A stretch of 64,000 bases of DNA from Sphingomonas alpina (GTDB taxonomy: Bacteria > Pseudomonadota > Alphaproteobacteria > Sphingomonadales > Sphingomonadaceae): contig NZ_CP061038.1 of the NCBI RefSeq assembly GCF_014490665.1, positions 1,674,001 through 1,738,000 of the forward strand. The letters are read 5' to 3'. This document shows, one piece after another, positions 45,721 to 55,217 of the stretch. The translations under genes were made by a program, and so were the position numbers. Under the pieces are notes generated by a model. The model saw only the letters and a program-made list of their open reading frames with translations, had not been told where the DNA came from and ran no database searches. Each line of letters starts with the position of its first letter. Positions within the stretch are counted from its first letter, which is position 1.

Positions 45721-46242
45721 TCAGCTGGCCGGCACCTTCAATGGCGGTCGCCAGGCACTCATATCGACCGCATCGCTGACCTTGTACGGTACGCCGCTGC
45801 GGTTGAGGAATAGCCGCTCCATTTCGACCCGCGTGAAGGGGCGCGAGCCCAGCCGCCCGAATACCGCGATCTGCCCGCCGGTCTCATCGACTGCACGGTC
45901 GCGGTCGAGGCCTTTCGACATCGACAAGGCAGGGGTGGGCGTCTTCGCCCAGGCGATCAGCTCGGGCCTGGGTGCCGGCGAGAAGCCATAGAAATTGGGC
46001 TGGCTGGCCGGGGAGGTGAGTTGGATCACCTTCATCCCGTTGCGGCCATCGGCGACATAGGCGAACAGCGAGGCATTGGTGCTGCCGACGATCACGTCCT
46101 GCGTGTCGTTCATCCGCCCACCGAAGCTCTCCCGCGAATAGATCACTGGCCGGGTCGGGTTGGTCACATTGGCGATCACCAGCCCATCAGGCGCCGGCGG
46201 CGATATAGGCATAGGTGCGCGCGACATAGAGACGGCGGGCAT
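45721..46242 (-). pseudogene. C-terminal propeller fragment of the decahaem cytochrome, out of frame by one base
   Basis: 173 codons. The sequence DGLVIANVTNPTRPVIYSRES and LFAYVADGRNGMKVIQLTSP continues the beta-propeller (LVIVD-like) repeats that end abruptly in the upstream gene. Near 46190-46195 one extra base turns the expected GPDGLV junction into GA-stop. The first Met of this frame lies inside the upstream coding region and has no ribosome site, so it is not an independent gene. A segment LSMSKGL may derive from a palindromic repeat. Confidence 0.75.
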
Positions 46243-49200
46243 CGCCGAGCGGGATCGTGCCCGACGGCACCGCGACGGGATCGCGCAGCCGTGTCACGTC
46301 AAACAGCTTCACGCCCTCGGCATCGGTAACCCAGAGATAGCGGAACTGGATCGCGCTCGCCCGCGCATCGCGCAGCGGCCGCACGGCGGCGAGCTTCGGG
46401 TGAAGCGGATCGGCCAGATCGACCACCACGAGTCCGGCATCGGCAGTGATATAGGCCACCTCGCCGGCGAGGATGATGTGCCGCGCGCCCTTCAGCACAC
46501 CGCCTTCGTTCCAGGTAACGGCACGCTTGAGGAAGTTGTTGCGGAACTCGCCATCCGCCATCGTCTCGATATTGACGAGGATCAGCCCTTCGACCGCATC
46601 GGTGATCGCGGCATAGCTGTAGATCGGCAGGAAAGGCTGTTCCTGGTTGGCGTCGCGCATCACCTGGGTATTGCGCAACGGATTGATCGGCTGGTCGGTC
46701 GGCAGTGCCATGCAGGTCGCGTTGGGCGAGGCGACATGCGTGTCCTGCCCGAGCTTCGAGAAGGGCGCCGAGACGATCCGCTCGGAGAAACCCTTGTTGG
46801 CGATCGACGCGACGTCATAAACGCGAAAACCGCCGCGCCCCTCGGCGACATACATATATTCGCCGCGCAATTGCAGGCAGCCGACCCGATCCGACGTGCC
46901 CTGCACGACGTTGCTGAACTCTTCCTTGGGTCGGGTCTCGCCTGATAATTTCCGATCGAAGGTCTTGCCGCGCACCCAGTTGCGCAGCTCGCGGCCATTC
47001 TGCTCGACATGCATGCGCCAGTAATCGGGATAGGCATATTTCTGCAGATAGGACCCGATCACCGCCTGCGGCTCGTCCCATTCGGTCACCCGTACCGCCT
47101 CGAACCCGCCATCCAGTCCGGTCCAGGCGTTGAGCCCGACAAAATTGACATAGTTGGTACCGAGCAACAGCAGCTGCGCCATGATCGCGTTATTGTCGTC
47201 CTTCACCGAGAGGTGGCAGTCGCTGCACGTCTTGGTCTCGGTGGTGCGCACAGTGTGTGGGAAATGCGGCGCAAAGGCTTGGGATGAAAAGCCGATCGCG
47301 CTGATCGGCGGCTGCTGGATATAGATGCGCTCGCGATTGACGTTGGTCGATGACAGCACCAGCGCCGAGGTCGAGCGCACCGGCGCCACCTGGTTACCCT
47401 TGGTGGTCTGGTGGCGGCCAAGCTGGAACATGTCGTCGCGCGCGACCTGCGGGTTGTAAGTCGCGAAGTTGCGCGTCTCCTCGCCTTCGTAATGATGGCT
47501 TTTGGTCTTCTGGTTCGCCTCGATCGGCAAATGACAACCGCCGCAACTGGTCGTCCAGCTCAGGTGGCAGGTGAAGCAGGCGACTTCATTCTCGCGGTGC
47601 GCACGGTCGGTGATCGGTACGCCCGGGCCAAAGGCGAAGCGGCCGTCATCGGCGCCCGACCGGCTCATCAGCTTGGCGCGTGCTGCCTTGGCATTGAAAT
47701 AGGGGCTGGCCGGATCGACGCTGTCGCGCACCAGATGCACGGTCCATTCAAGGCTGGGGTCGACGATCGAACGCTGCACCAGCTTGCGCCGTCCGCCGCC
47801 TTCGGCAACCCATTCGAAGCGGCGCTGGCCATCGGGGTTGCGCAACAAGGTCAGATCGCTGCCTTGTGGCCGTGCTGCGGGCCCTGAGGTGCGCAAGGTC
47901 GGATAGGCATCGGCGGTGCCGTGGCAATCCTTGCAGCCAATCTCCACCGCATTGGCGACTTCGCCCTGGATCAGGCCATTGCCATGGCTGTCCTGGGCAA
48001 AGTGGCAATCCGCGCATTGCAGGCCCTTCTCCGCATGGATGTCCATCAGATGGACCGCTTTGCCCGGGTTGGTGCCGGGGGGCACGAACTTGGGTTCGTC
48101 CTTCCGGCGCCATTTCTCGGGATCGTCGGGCCAGACGATATTGCCCTCGGCATCGAGCAGATTGCCCTCGCGATCGCGCTTGAACACTCCGCGGAAATTC
48201 CAGCCATGGCCGTGATAATCGGCGAACTGCGTGTCCTTCAGTTCGGGATTGAGATCATAGACACTACGCAGGAAATCGACATCGCCCCATTTGCCGCGCA
48301 CCGCCGCCGCCTCGGGATTGCGGTCGAGGATCTCGCGCTGCTCGGCGGCGGTCGGGTATTTCTGCTTCTCCGGCCACATCTTCGGCGCATCGGATTCATA
48401 ATCCCACATCGTGTAGCCGAGATAGGAGTTCAGGAAGATGTTGGGCTGGTGCATGTGACACGACATGCACTGCGCGGTGGGAATGGCGCGGGTGAAGGCG
48501 TGCTTGAGCGGATGGCCGCTTGGTTTGATACCCGGCTGGACCAGATCGCCATGGCCGTCCCGGGCGGCACTGGCGGCGATGGTCGGATCGACCGTCTGGC
48601 TCTGCCCGTCACGGCCGAACTCGGCATAGATCAGGCTGTGCCGCGGCTCACGGTCATTGGCGTAGATCACATGACAGCCGGTGCAGCCCGATCCGCGATA
48701 ATCGCCCGGCTGGTCATTGGTGCCCATGAACCACATCAGCGGATCGTTGAGCCGGGTCTTGTGGATGTTGAGGATCGGGATCGCGACGCGCAGGCCGGTG
48801 GCGGGGCCGCGATTGGATTGCTTCAGGTCGGGCCGGCCGGGCTCCTCCAGTCGCTGGATCGACCCGGTGGGATTGGGCAGGCCGACCTCGGCGAACTGGG
48901 TGTTCACATTGCGCCCGCCGCGTTCGAACACGCGGAACACGTCACCCGGCGGCGTCACCTGCCATGTCGGCAATGGATACAGGGCGGCAAGCGCACCACG
49001 CGCCTTCTCCGCCGCCGTCACCGTGCCCGGCGGCGCGCCGGGCGAGACGATCTTCGCCGGCTCGCCGTCACGCGTATAGGCCTCGCCGAAGAGGTAATTC
49101 TTGTACGGGACGATGCCGTTATTATAGGCCGCGCCGCCGAACAGCATCGCGCCCGACGCCATGATCGACCGCTCGGCCTTTTCGATCACTTCGATATGGC

Positions 49201-49705
49201 ACGCGCCACAAGCTTCGCGCGCGATGCGATAGTCGCCCGGATTGACGAAGCGGATAAACTCCGGCGCTTCGCGGTTGAGCAGGGTGTAGCTGCGTTTGGG
49301 ATTGGCCGAATCCGGGAAATTCCAGCTCTTCGGGTACATCGGTAGAATATGCGCGCGGTCGCGCGCGGCGACATAATCCGGGTCGTCAAACCCCTTGCCG
49401 GGATCACCGATCACGCCGGCATTGCCGCCATGGCAATCGACACAGCCAAGCATCACCGCGGGTGAGCTGTGCATGGTCGGTTCGTCGGTGCGGGTATGGC
49501 ACGAATAACAGCCGGCGGATTTCTCCGCGACTTGCGCCGCAGTCTGGCTCATCGGCGCCGGCGGCGCGGCGAGATAGACTCGCGCCACCGCTTTCTCCTC
49601 ATCGCTGGCATGAAGCGCGCTGGGCAGCAGCAGGGACACGGCAAAAGCCAACACCGCCGTCGCCAGGCACCAGAAGGAGGCGGAGAGGCGGGGTAAAGCG
49701 CGCAT
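46187..49705 (-). CDS. Decahaem c-type cytochrome with C-terminal beta-propeller, 3' end frameshifted
   Basis: 1172 residues. A signal peptide (to LPSALHAS, about residue 33) leads to a large periplasmic or extracellular protein with ten haem sites: CYSCH, CVDCH, CGACH, CTGCH, CMSCH, CADCH, CKDCH, CFTCH, CGGCH and CSDCH. From about residue 940 come LVIVD-type propeller repeats (YMYVAEGRGGFRVYDVAS, VAYITADAGLVVVDLADP, RYLWVTDAEGVKLFDVT). The frame stops at 46187 in mid-propeller; the remainder is in the next frame to 45721. It starts by ATGA overlap after the beta-barrel gene, so it probably receives or delivers electrons at the outer membrane. Confidence 0.85.
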   Translation of the reverse strand: MRALPRLSASFWCLATAVLAFAVSLLLPSALHASDEEKAVARVYLAAPPAPMSQTAAQVAEKSAGCYSCHTRTDEPTMHSSPAVMLGCVDCHGGNAGVIGDPGKGFDDPDYVAARDRAHILPMYPKSWNFPDSANPKRSYTLLNREAPEFIRFVNPGDYRIAREACGACHIEVIEKAERSIMASGAMLFGGAAYNNGIVPYKNYLFGEAYTRDGEPAKIVSPGAPPGTVTAAEKARGALAALYPLPTWQVTPPGDVFRVFERGGRNVNTQFAEVGLPNPTGSIQRLEEPGRPDLKQSNRGPATGLRVAIPILNIHKTRLNDPLMWFMGTNDQPGDYRGSGCTGCHVIYANDREPRHSLIYAEFGRDGQSQTVDPTIAASAARDGHGDLVQPGIKPSGHPLKHAFTRAIPTAQCMSCHMHQPNIFLNSYLGYTMWDYESDAPKMWPEKQKYPTAAEQREILDRNPEAAAVRGKWGDVDFLRSVYDLNPELKDTQFADYHGHGWNFRGVFKRDREGNLLDAEGNIVWPDDPEKWRRKDEPKFVPPGTNPGKAVHLMDIHAEKGLQCADCHFAQDSHGNGLIQGEVANAVEIGCKDCHGTADAYPTLRTSGPAARPQGSDLTLLRNPDGQRRFEWVAEGGGRRKLVQRSIVDPSLEWTVHLVRDSVDPASPYFNAKAARAKLMSRSGADDGRFAFGPGVPITDRAHRENEVACFTCHLSWTTSCGGCHLPIEANQKTKSHHYEGEETRNFATYNPQVARDDMFQLGRHQTTKGNQVAPVRSTSALVLSSTNVNRERIYIQQPPISAIGFSSQAFAPHFPHTVRTTETKTCSDCHLSVKDDNNAIMAQLLLLGTNYVNFVGLNAWTGLDGGFEAVRVTEWDEPQAVIGSYLQKYAYPDYWRMHVEQNGRELRNWVRGKTFDRKLSGETRPKEEFSNVVQGTSDRVGCLQLRGEYMYVAEGRGGFRVYDVASIANKGFSERIVSAPFSKLGQDTHVASPNATCMALPTDQPINPLRNTQVMRDANQEQPFLPIYSYAAITDAVEGLILVNIETMADGEFRNNFLKRAVTWNEGGVLKGARHIILAGEVAYITADAGLVVVDLADPLHPKLAAVRPLRDARASAIQFRYLWVTDAEGVKLFDVTRLRDPVAVPSGTIPLGDARRLYVARTYAYIAAGA

Positions 49706-51537
49706 CAGTAGCTCAGGATCACATTGGCGAGGACCGAGTAATACGCCCGGTTCCGGTCGCTATTGGCGAACAGGTCGCGAAAGCCCTTGCCCGGTGCCAG
49801 CACTGCGCCGGACAGGCGGAAGACGATGTTCTGCGTCGCCTTGGGCCGCCAGATCGTCGCCGCCGACAGGTCCCAGCCGATATCTCTCGGGATGCTCCCT
49901 TCGTTGCGCAGCGTCTGCAATACATTGGTCGATGCGAACCAGAGGTGATTGATATTGGTAGACAAACGGATACCGGGCGTCAGGTCGAAATCCGCCCCTG
50001 CACCGGCCAGCACCGTACCCGGATTGTTGAAGTTCGACTGACCCTGTTCCTTGGACGAGCGCAGCGAATTGAGGATGCCGTTGCGTCCGCTGATCGCCAC
50101 GGCACGGCCGCCGCCGGCAAAGGGAATGGTCTGGCGGATCCAGTAGCTGGTGTCGGCGCCGGCAAAGACCGGATTCTCGAAGATCGCGTCGAAGCCGCTT
50201 TCCTTGTCGTCATAGGGATCGGTATCGCCGCTGGCATAGAGCGCCGATGCGCGGATGCGGATCCAGTCATGGTCGTAGCTCAACTCGCCCGCCCCGAAAA
50301 AGGCGCGAATCTGCGCCGGGCGGCTGGTGAAGAAGCTGTTCCGGTCCTCGCCCAAAGCGGCATAGGCGGACGCGGTCAGGTTGAACCGCCCGATCCGGCC
50401 ATCGGCATTATAACCGAGATAGACCACGTCATAATCGCGCCCGCGCAGGTCGCCGAGCAGGGCTGGACGGACCGGGAAGCCATTATCGTCGATCTCGATC
50501 CGGCCGCTTTCGCGATTGCGGTTATAGACTGCGGTGATCTGGCTGGTCAGGCCGGGAATGAGGAAATCCTGGCGGTAGAGATTGGCGGCGAACACCCAAT
50601 CGTCGCGCGGCCGCTGCACCACGCTGTTCAGGCCGGAATTGGTGTCCTTCTCCAGCCGCCAGAGGGCTGCGAGATTGAACTGGAAACGGTTATTGTCGCG
50701 ATTGCCGAAGAAGCGCAGCCCTAGCTGTTGATCGTTGAACAGAAAGCCACGGAAGTCGCTCTGAAAAGGTTGAATTCCGATCCTGATCGATCTGAAGTCA
50801 TAGCGGTCAGATGTGTTGCGCAGGTGATAATCGACAAAGGCTTCCTGCACGCCGAGGAAATGGTCGGTGCGGTGGCTCGGCTTGCTCGGCTGGACGAACA
50901 GCACGCGGCGCTCGGGCACATTCACATGGCTGACATTGAACGCGAGGCTGAGGCGATACTCGACCTCGGGCGGCTTGAACGCGGTCGATCCCTTGATCAG
51001 CGCCGCGCCGACGATGAAGGTCTGCGACAGGATATAGCTTGCGTCCTTGCCGAACACATCGAGGCTTTGCGGCCGTTCGGTGGTCTGTACCCCGACCGGG
51101 ATCGGGAAAGTGCGCGGCTCGATCACCGTGTCGCTCACCGCGCTGGCGACGAAGAACCAGTCGTCGTGATGGATCGGCAGCCATGGCACCTTGGCGCGGT
51201 TGATCGGGCGATCGCCCTTCAGCGTATTCTGGTTGTACGGGTCGAACCAGCGCTCTTTGATCACTCCGAGAGATTCGATCAGCCGCCAGCGATCCGGCAC
51301 CGGCACCTGATCGGTCGGAAAGGCTTCGGGCGGTGGCGCGCGCACTGCGCCGATATTGTTCTGAGTGACCGGGTCGGGCAGCGGCTTTTCATAGCCTGGG
51401 CGGCGGCGGCCCTCGATCGTGTCGACCGGCGAGGCGAGGGGATCCTTCGCTTCTTCCTGCGGTGGCGGTGGCACGTCCTGGGGCGGTGCTGTCGCCTGCA
51501 GCGCCAGCGCGAGCATCGGCATGAGCGACGGTGCCAT
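49705..51537 (-). CDS. Outer-membrane beta-barrel protein of the multihaem cluster
   Basis: 610 residues from ATG 51537 (MAPSLMPMLALALQATAP, a short signal). After a Pro-rich stretch the protein is dominated by alternating strands (FRFGI-like, YDVVYLGYNADGRIGRFNLTASAY, WIRIRASALYASGDTDPYDD) and ends YYSVLANVILSY, an aromatic C-terminal barrel signature. No haem motif. SGDTDPYDDKESGFDAIFEN resembles alginate-export or porin-type barrels. Placed between a lipoprotein and a decahaem gene, it could be the barrel sheath of a porin-cytochrome conduit. A plain solute porin is the alternative. Confidence 0.75.
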   Translation of the reverse strand: MAPSLMPMLALALQATAPPQDVPPPPQEEAKDPLASPVDTIEGRRRPGYEKPLPDPVTQNNIGAVRAPPPEAFPTDQVPVPDRWRLIESLGVIKERWFDPYNQNTLKGDRPINRAKVPWLPIHHDDWFFVASAVSDTVIEPRTFPIPVGVQTTERPQSLDVFGKDASYILSQTFIVGAALIKGSTAFKPPEVEYRLSLAFNVSHVNVPERRVLFVQPSKPSHRTDHFLGVQEAFVDYHLRNTSDRYDFRSIRIGIQPFQSDFRGFLFNDQQLGLRFFGNRDNNRFQFNLAALWRLEKDTNSGLNSVVQRPRDDWVFAANLYRQDFLIPGLTSQITAVYNRNRESGRIEIDDNGFPVRPALLGDLRGRDYDVVYLGYNADGRIGRFNLTASAYAALGEDRNSFFTSRPAQIRAFFGAGELSYDHDWIRIRASALYASGDTDPYDDKESGFDAIFENPVFAGADTSYWIRQTIPFAGGGRAVAISGRNGILNSLRSSKEQGQSNFNNPGTVLAGAGADFDLTPGIRLSTNINHLWFASTNVLQTLRNEGSIPRDIGWDLSAATIWRPKATQNIVFRLSGAVLAPGKGFRDLFANSDRNRAYYSVLANVILSY

Positions 51538-51539
51538 GG

Positions 51540-53510
51540 CTATAGCCCCGCACAGACATTCTGGGCGGATGTGTCGAGGAACGGCGCGAACGGGCAATTG
51601 ACGTAGCGCAGGCGCACTCCGCTGCCGATCGGCACGACCAGGGTATCGGCCCGGATCGCGGTTGGTGCATTGCCGATGCCACCGACCCGCGCGCCACCTC
51701 TGTCGAGCCCGAGAAAACCGATCATGTCATCCTGGTCGATGCCGTCGCCCGACACGCCGATCGCGCCGACCAGTACCGATCCGCGATAGATCGGCACCGA
51801 TCCGGGAAAGATCTGCAGGCCGTTCTGCAACCGATTCTGGCCCATCGCCGCGTCGGGAATGAAGCTGCAGCGCTGCGGCGTATCTGTGGGGCTTGCGCCA
51901 GTGACGAAGGCGAGATGCTGGCCGAGATTGGTGAGTATCAATGCCGATTGCAGCCCGGTCGAGAAGGGATTGAACTGCGCGATCGGGCGCGACAGCGGGC
52001 CGTTGGGACTGCCAACCTCGCCGTCGGGGAAATAGGGTCGCGCGAGCAGGCCGGTGGCGCGATCGGTAAAGGCAGTGGCGCCGGTCAGGGCGGCCGGATC
52101 GTTGAGGAAGCTGCGCGTCGCACCGGCAGATCCCCGAACATCGGCGCTTGGATCGCCGAGCAACTGGATGGCGGCATGGCTGTTGGAGAGGAACGCGGCG
52201 GTGCGTGCCTTTTGCAGCGAAACATCGGTGCCGAAGATCGGCGCATCGGGCGAGCGCACCACGCCAAGCACGGCGCCGCGCGTATCGACCAGCGATATGG
52301 TGACCTGGGCGCGGCTGTCGAGCGGTTGGCGGATCTGCGCGCGGGCGCGGCTCATGATCGTGAAAGCTTCCTCCAGCACCGCCCTGGTCTCGGCGGCGGA
52401 GAGTGGCTGGGCGAGGTCTGCGCCGTCGGTGCCAGCACGGACCGGGAAGCGATTGGCGCCTGATCCATCGGTCAGGATAAAGGCATCGCGATTGGCGAAT
52501 TCGGCTGCCGTGGCGGCGCGAATGCCTGAGGCTTCACTACCATAGGCAGTGCCGGCGAGGATCACTGGCATCGGCGTGCCGAAATAGCCGCGCACCGCGA
52601 CCAGGCTGCCGAGCGCCGGATCGGTCACGGCATAACTCGGCGTACCGCTGCTGGTCAGGCCGGCATAGCTTGCATCGCTGAAGCGCAACTGCGTGCCGTC
52701 GACAAAGATGTGGTTGGCGCGGATGCCTTCGGGCGCTTCGAAACCGACCGTGCCGGCAAGCGCGATATATTCCTCCGGGTCGTTGTCGACGTTCAGGGTA
52801 TCGGGATCGAAGCCATAAACGCCATCGGCCATGACGCCGATGCCGCCGACCACTACGCCATTCTTGTACAGCGGAAAGCCGCCGGGATCGGCCGACAGGC
52901 CAAGCGGCGAGCGCTTTGGGCCGATCAGTGCACCGCCGCCGCCCGACACATAGCGCGCCGCCAGATCGGAACAGGGCAGTTGGCTGAACTGCACGCCGAA
53001 CAGGGGGCCGCTTTCCAGGCCGGCGGTCGAGGGCGCGGGCGGGAAATGCGGCTGGATGATCTGGCTCGCAGTGCGGGTCGAAAAGGCATTGCCGCTGCTC
53101 GACAGATAGGCGCCGGTCACCGCCTTGGCGATCGCGCCTGCTTCGGCCGGCACGATCAGGTTCTGTGCGTCGATATTCGCTCCATTGGGTGCTGCGCTGG
53201 TCGTCGCGGTGGCACGTGCGCCGGTCATGCGAAACACCGCCAGCACATTGCCGACGCGGTCGACCACGGTGATCACGGCAGGCAGGCTGCGCGCGCGCGC
53301 TTCGGCGGCGGCACGGGCGATGATCGTCTGCACATCGGTGATGCTCAGCGCTTCGGCGGCAGGAACGGCGTAGAGATTGCCGGGAGGAGGAGAGGGCGTC
53401 GGGGTCGGACTCCCGCCGCCACTGCTGCCGCTTCCACCGCCCCCGCATGAGGCGAGCAGTAGTGAGATACCGGCGAGCAGTGCCGACCCGTGCCTCATGC
53501 CGGGCAGCAT
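51540..53510 (-). CDS. Lipoprotein with two HbpS/GlcG-type (DUF336) domains
   Basis: About 656 residues. Start taken at ATG 53510; ATG 53498 gives nearly the same signal (RHGSALLAGISLLLASC), whose Cys is a lipobox. A Gly/Ser/Pro linker precedes domain 1 (LSITDVQTIIARAAAEARA, ITVVDRVGNVLAVFRMTG) and domain 2 (LSAAETRAVLEEAFTIMSRA, ISLVDTRGAVLGVVRSPD), each with GGIGV or GAIGVSGDG near its end. HbpS-type proteins bind haem in Streptomyces; GlcG relatives have unknown roles. No CXXCH. The frame continues to 53675 only through a palindromic repeat, so that part is not counted. It may bind haem or support the conduit. Confidence 0.78.
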   Translation of the reverse strand: MLPGMRHGSALLAGISLLLASCGGGGSGSSGGGSPTPTPSPPPGNLYAVPAAEALSITDVQTIIARAAAEARARSLPAVITVVDRVGNVLAVFRMTGARATATTSAAPNGANIDAQNLIVPAEAGAIAKAVTGAYLSSSGNAFSTRTASQIIQPHFPPAPSTAGLESGPLFGVQFSQLPCSDLAARYVSGGGGALIGPKRSPLGLSADPGGFPLYKNGVVVGGIGVMADGVYGFDPDTLNVDNDPEEYIALAGTVGFEAPEGIRANHIFVDGTQLRFSDASYAGLTSSGTPSYAVTDPALGSLVAVRGYFGTPMPVILAGTAYGSEASGIRAATAAEFANRDAFILTDGSGANRFPVRAGTDGADLAQPLSAAETRAVLEEAFTIMSRARAQIRQPLDSRAQVTISLVDTRGAVLGVVRSPDAPIFGTDVSLQKARTAAFLSNSHAAIQLLGDPSADVRGSAGATRSFLNDPAALTGATAFTDRATGLLARPYFPDGEVGSPNGPLSRPIAQFNPFSTGLQSALILTNLGQHLAFVTGASPTDTPQRCSFIPDAAMGQNRLQNGLQIFPGSVPIYRGSVLVGAIGVSGDGIDQDDMIGFLGLDRGGARVGGIGNAPTAIRADTLVVPIGSGVRLRYVNCPFAPFLDTSAQNVCAGL

Positions 53511-53532
53511 GGAATCCGACTTATCCCTCCTG

Positions 53533-53637
53533 CTTCCCCGGCGAAGGCCGGGGCCCAGATGGAAAGCATTTGTTGGCTTGGTGCTTCGCTTTGTTACCTC
53601 GACCTTCTCGACTGGGCCCCGGCCTTCGCCGGGGAAG
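53533..53637. repeat. Long-hairpin palindromic repeat, copy 2
   Basis: Same arms (cttccccggcgaaggccggg and ggccttcgccggggaag) and similar interior as 20266-20369. Here it lies inside an operon, between the c554-like gene and the HbpS-type lipoprotein gene, where the transcript hairpin could alter expression downstream. Confidence 0.85.
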
Positions 53638-53671
53638 CCGAAAGGTTTCGCAGGAACGTAGCTAGGCGACA

Positions 53672-55066
53672 TCACCGCAGCACTCGGATGCTGCGCACGG
53701 CCTCGGCAAGCGAGGCGCGGAAGGCGGGACCGCGATAATCGTTCGGATCACGCACCGCGGCATAAGCGCGGTTGATATTGGCGCGGATGCCCGCCGCCGC
53801 GCCGAGCGTAATCCGGCCCTGCTTGACCAGCGCGTTGAGCAAGGTGTCGATTGCCATTACCGCCTGCACCGAGCCTTCATAATCGGTGAAGCGTGGCACG
53901 GTCGCTGGGCCGGCGATCGCATCGACCATCGCAAAGGCGGTGTCGCCGCCGCCACTCCCTGCCGATAGCGCTGAGGCAAGCCCGGATGCGGTAGCCGCCA
54001 GTCTTTGTCCCGCCGCGATGGCCGAGGCGCGATCCTTGCCCAGCGCGGTGTGGAAGGCGCGGCTGTCGCTGTCGAAGCGCGTAGCCATGTCGGGCGCCGC
54101 GACACGCGCAGCGGCGCCGAGCAGGATCATATTCTCATCGTTGAACGGCGGCATGCCGGCCGGGATCGGCCGGCCGGGATTGCTCTCCCAGGTCTTCACC
54201 CGGTCTTCCTGATCGTAGATCTTGCGGTGGCAGCTATGGCAGTCGAAAAAGGCGAATTCGGGGAAAGCACCTTCGCTGCCGCGCGGGGTCGCATAAAGGG
54301 TCAGTGCGCGATTGACCGCCATGGCCTGGCCGACCGCCCAGGTTCGCGCGCTATCCGGCCGCCCCTTGCGCCGGACATAATCCGCATCCTCGTCATGATG
54401 CTGCTGCATCGTCGAGAACAGGTCGAGTTCGAACGAGATGCGCGGATGGCCCGCCGAATAGAGCCGGTGCGAAGCGAACTGACCCGGCCTGCTGCTACCG
54501 AAATGGCAATCGAGGCATACCGCGGCGCGTGTTGCGGGCTGATCGAGTGCCACCATACCGCGCGACACATTCGCGGCATGGCTCGCGCCGACCGCATAAT
54601 GCGAAGCGATCCAGCCAGAACTGGGCCCATGGCACGCCTCGCAGCCAACACCGTCGCCCTGCTGGAAGCGCGCGCCGCGTGATCCGCCGGTTGGTGTGGC
54701 ATGGCATCCGGTGCAACTCTGCGACGCGGTTGGATCGCCGAGGCCAAGCGTCGCCGCGATCTGGCGCGCACGTGCGCCGGACAGGACGGAGAAAGCTCGA
54801 CTATGTGCGCCGCCCGGGGTGGAGGGTTCCTGCCAGCGCATCAGCTCGTCCTGGCGGACCACGGCGCCATCGGCCTCCATCCGGCCGTGGCAGGTCGATC
54901 CGGCGCAACTCGCAACCCCCTGGTAACTGCCCTGATCCCGGTCGGCGGCATCGGCGCGCGATCCGGGGGATCCGACCAGTAGGGCCAGCGTCAATAAGCT
55001 CAGGCTCGCTACGCCCATTGTGAGCGCGGCCAGACGTGATCCAATGATATGGCCAGCGATCGCCAT
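53672..55066 (-). CDS. Cytochrome c554-like multihaem protein
   Basis: 464 residues from ATG 55066, the first Met (frame open to 55114). An N-terminal membrane or signal helix (LAALTMGVASLSLLTLALLV) precedes haem sites: an atypical CAGSTCH (CX4CH) near the start, then CTGCH, CEACH, CLDCH and CHSCH. CHGPSSGWIASHY, CHFGSSRPGQFASHRLYSAGHPR and FFDCHSCHRKI resemble the cytochrome c554 family. The C-terminal half is helical without haems. It leads the minus-strand operon and probably moves electrons in the periplasm. Confidence 0.82.
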   Translation of the reverse strand: MAIAGHIIGSRLAALTMGVASLSLLTLALLVGSPGSRADAADRDQGSYQGVASCAGSTCHGRMEADGAVVRQDELMRWQEPSTPGGAHSRAFSVLSGARARQIAATLGLGDPTASQSCTGCHATPTGGSRGARFQQGDGVGCEACHGPSSGWIASHYAVGASHAANVSRGMVALDQPATRAAVCLDCHFGSSRPGQFASHRLYSAGHPRISFELDLFSTMQQHHDEDADYVRRKGRPDSARTWAVGQAMAVNRALTLYATPRGSEGAFPEFAFFDCHSCHRKIYDQEDRVKTWESNPGRPIPAGMPPFNDENMILLGAAARVAAPDMATRFDSDSRAFHTALGKDRASAIAAGQRLAATASGLASALSAGSGGGDTAFAMVDAIAGPATVPRFTDYEGSVQAVMAIDTLLNALVKQGRITLGAAAGIRANINRAYAAVRDPNDYRGPAFRASLAEAVRSIRVLR

Positions 55067-55217
55067 GCTGCGAGCTATTCCCCTTTGGCCACCGGATGCT
55101 GTGCATCTCGGCAACGCAACTTACGCACGCAACCCTCCTGATAATCCTGCCCGAAATGGCCGCGTCGGAACAGAAAAATCTTGGTGGCGGATGGGACGAT
55201 TCAGCGGGCTTGCCGGC

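Noticed and set aside
47921..49345. 474-codon plus-strand frame within the decahaem gene
   Set aside because: Antisense to conserved CXXCH coding; no recognisable product.
53511..53675. N-terminal extension of the HbpS-type lipoprotein through the palindromic repeat
   Set aside because: The extension translates repeat DNA, and the lipobox signal starts only at 53510 or 53498.
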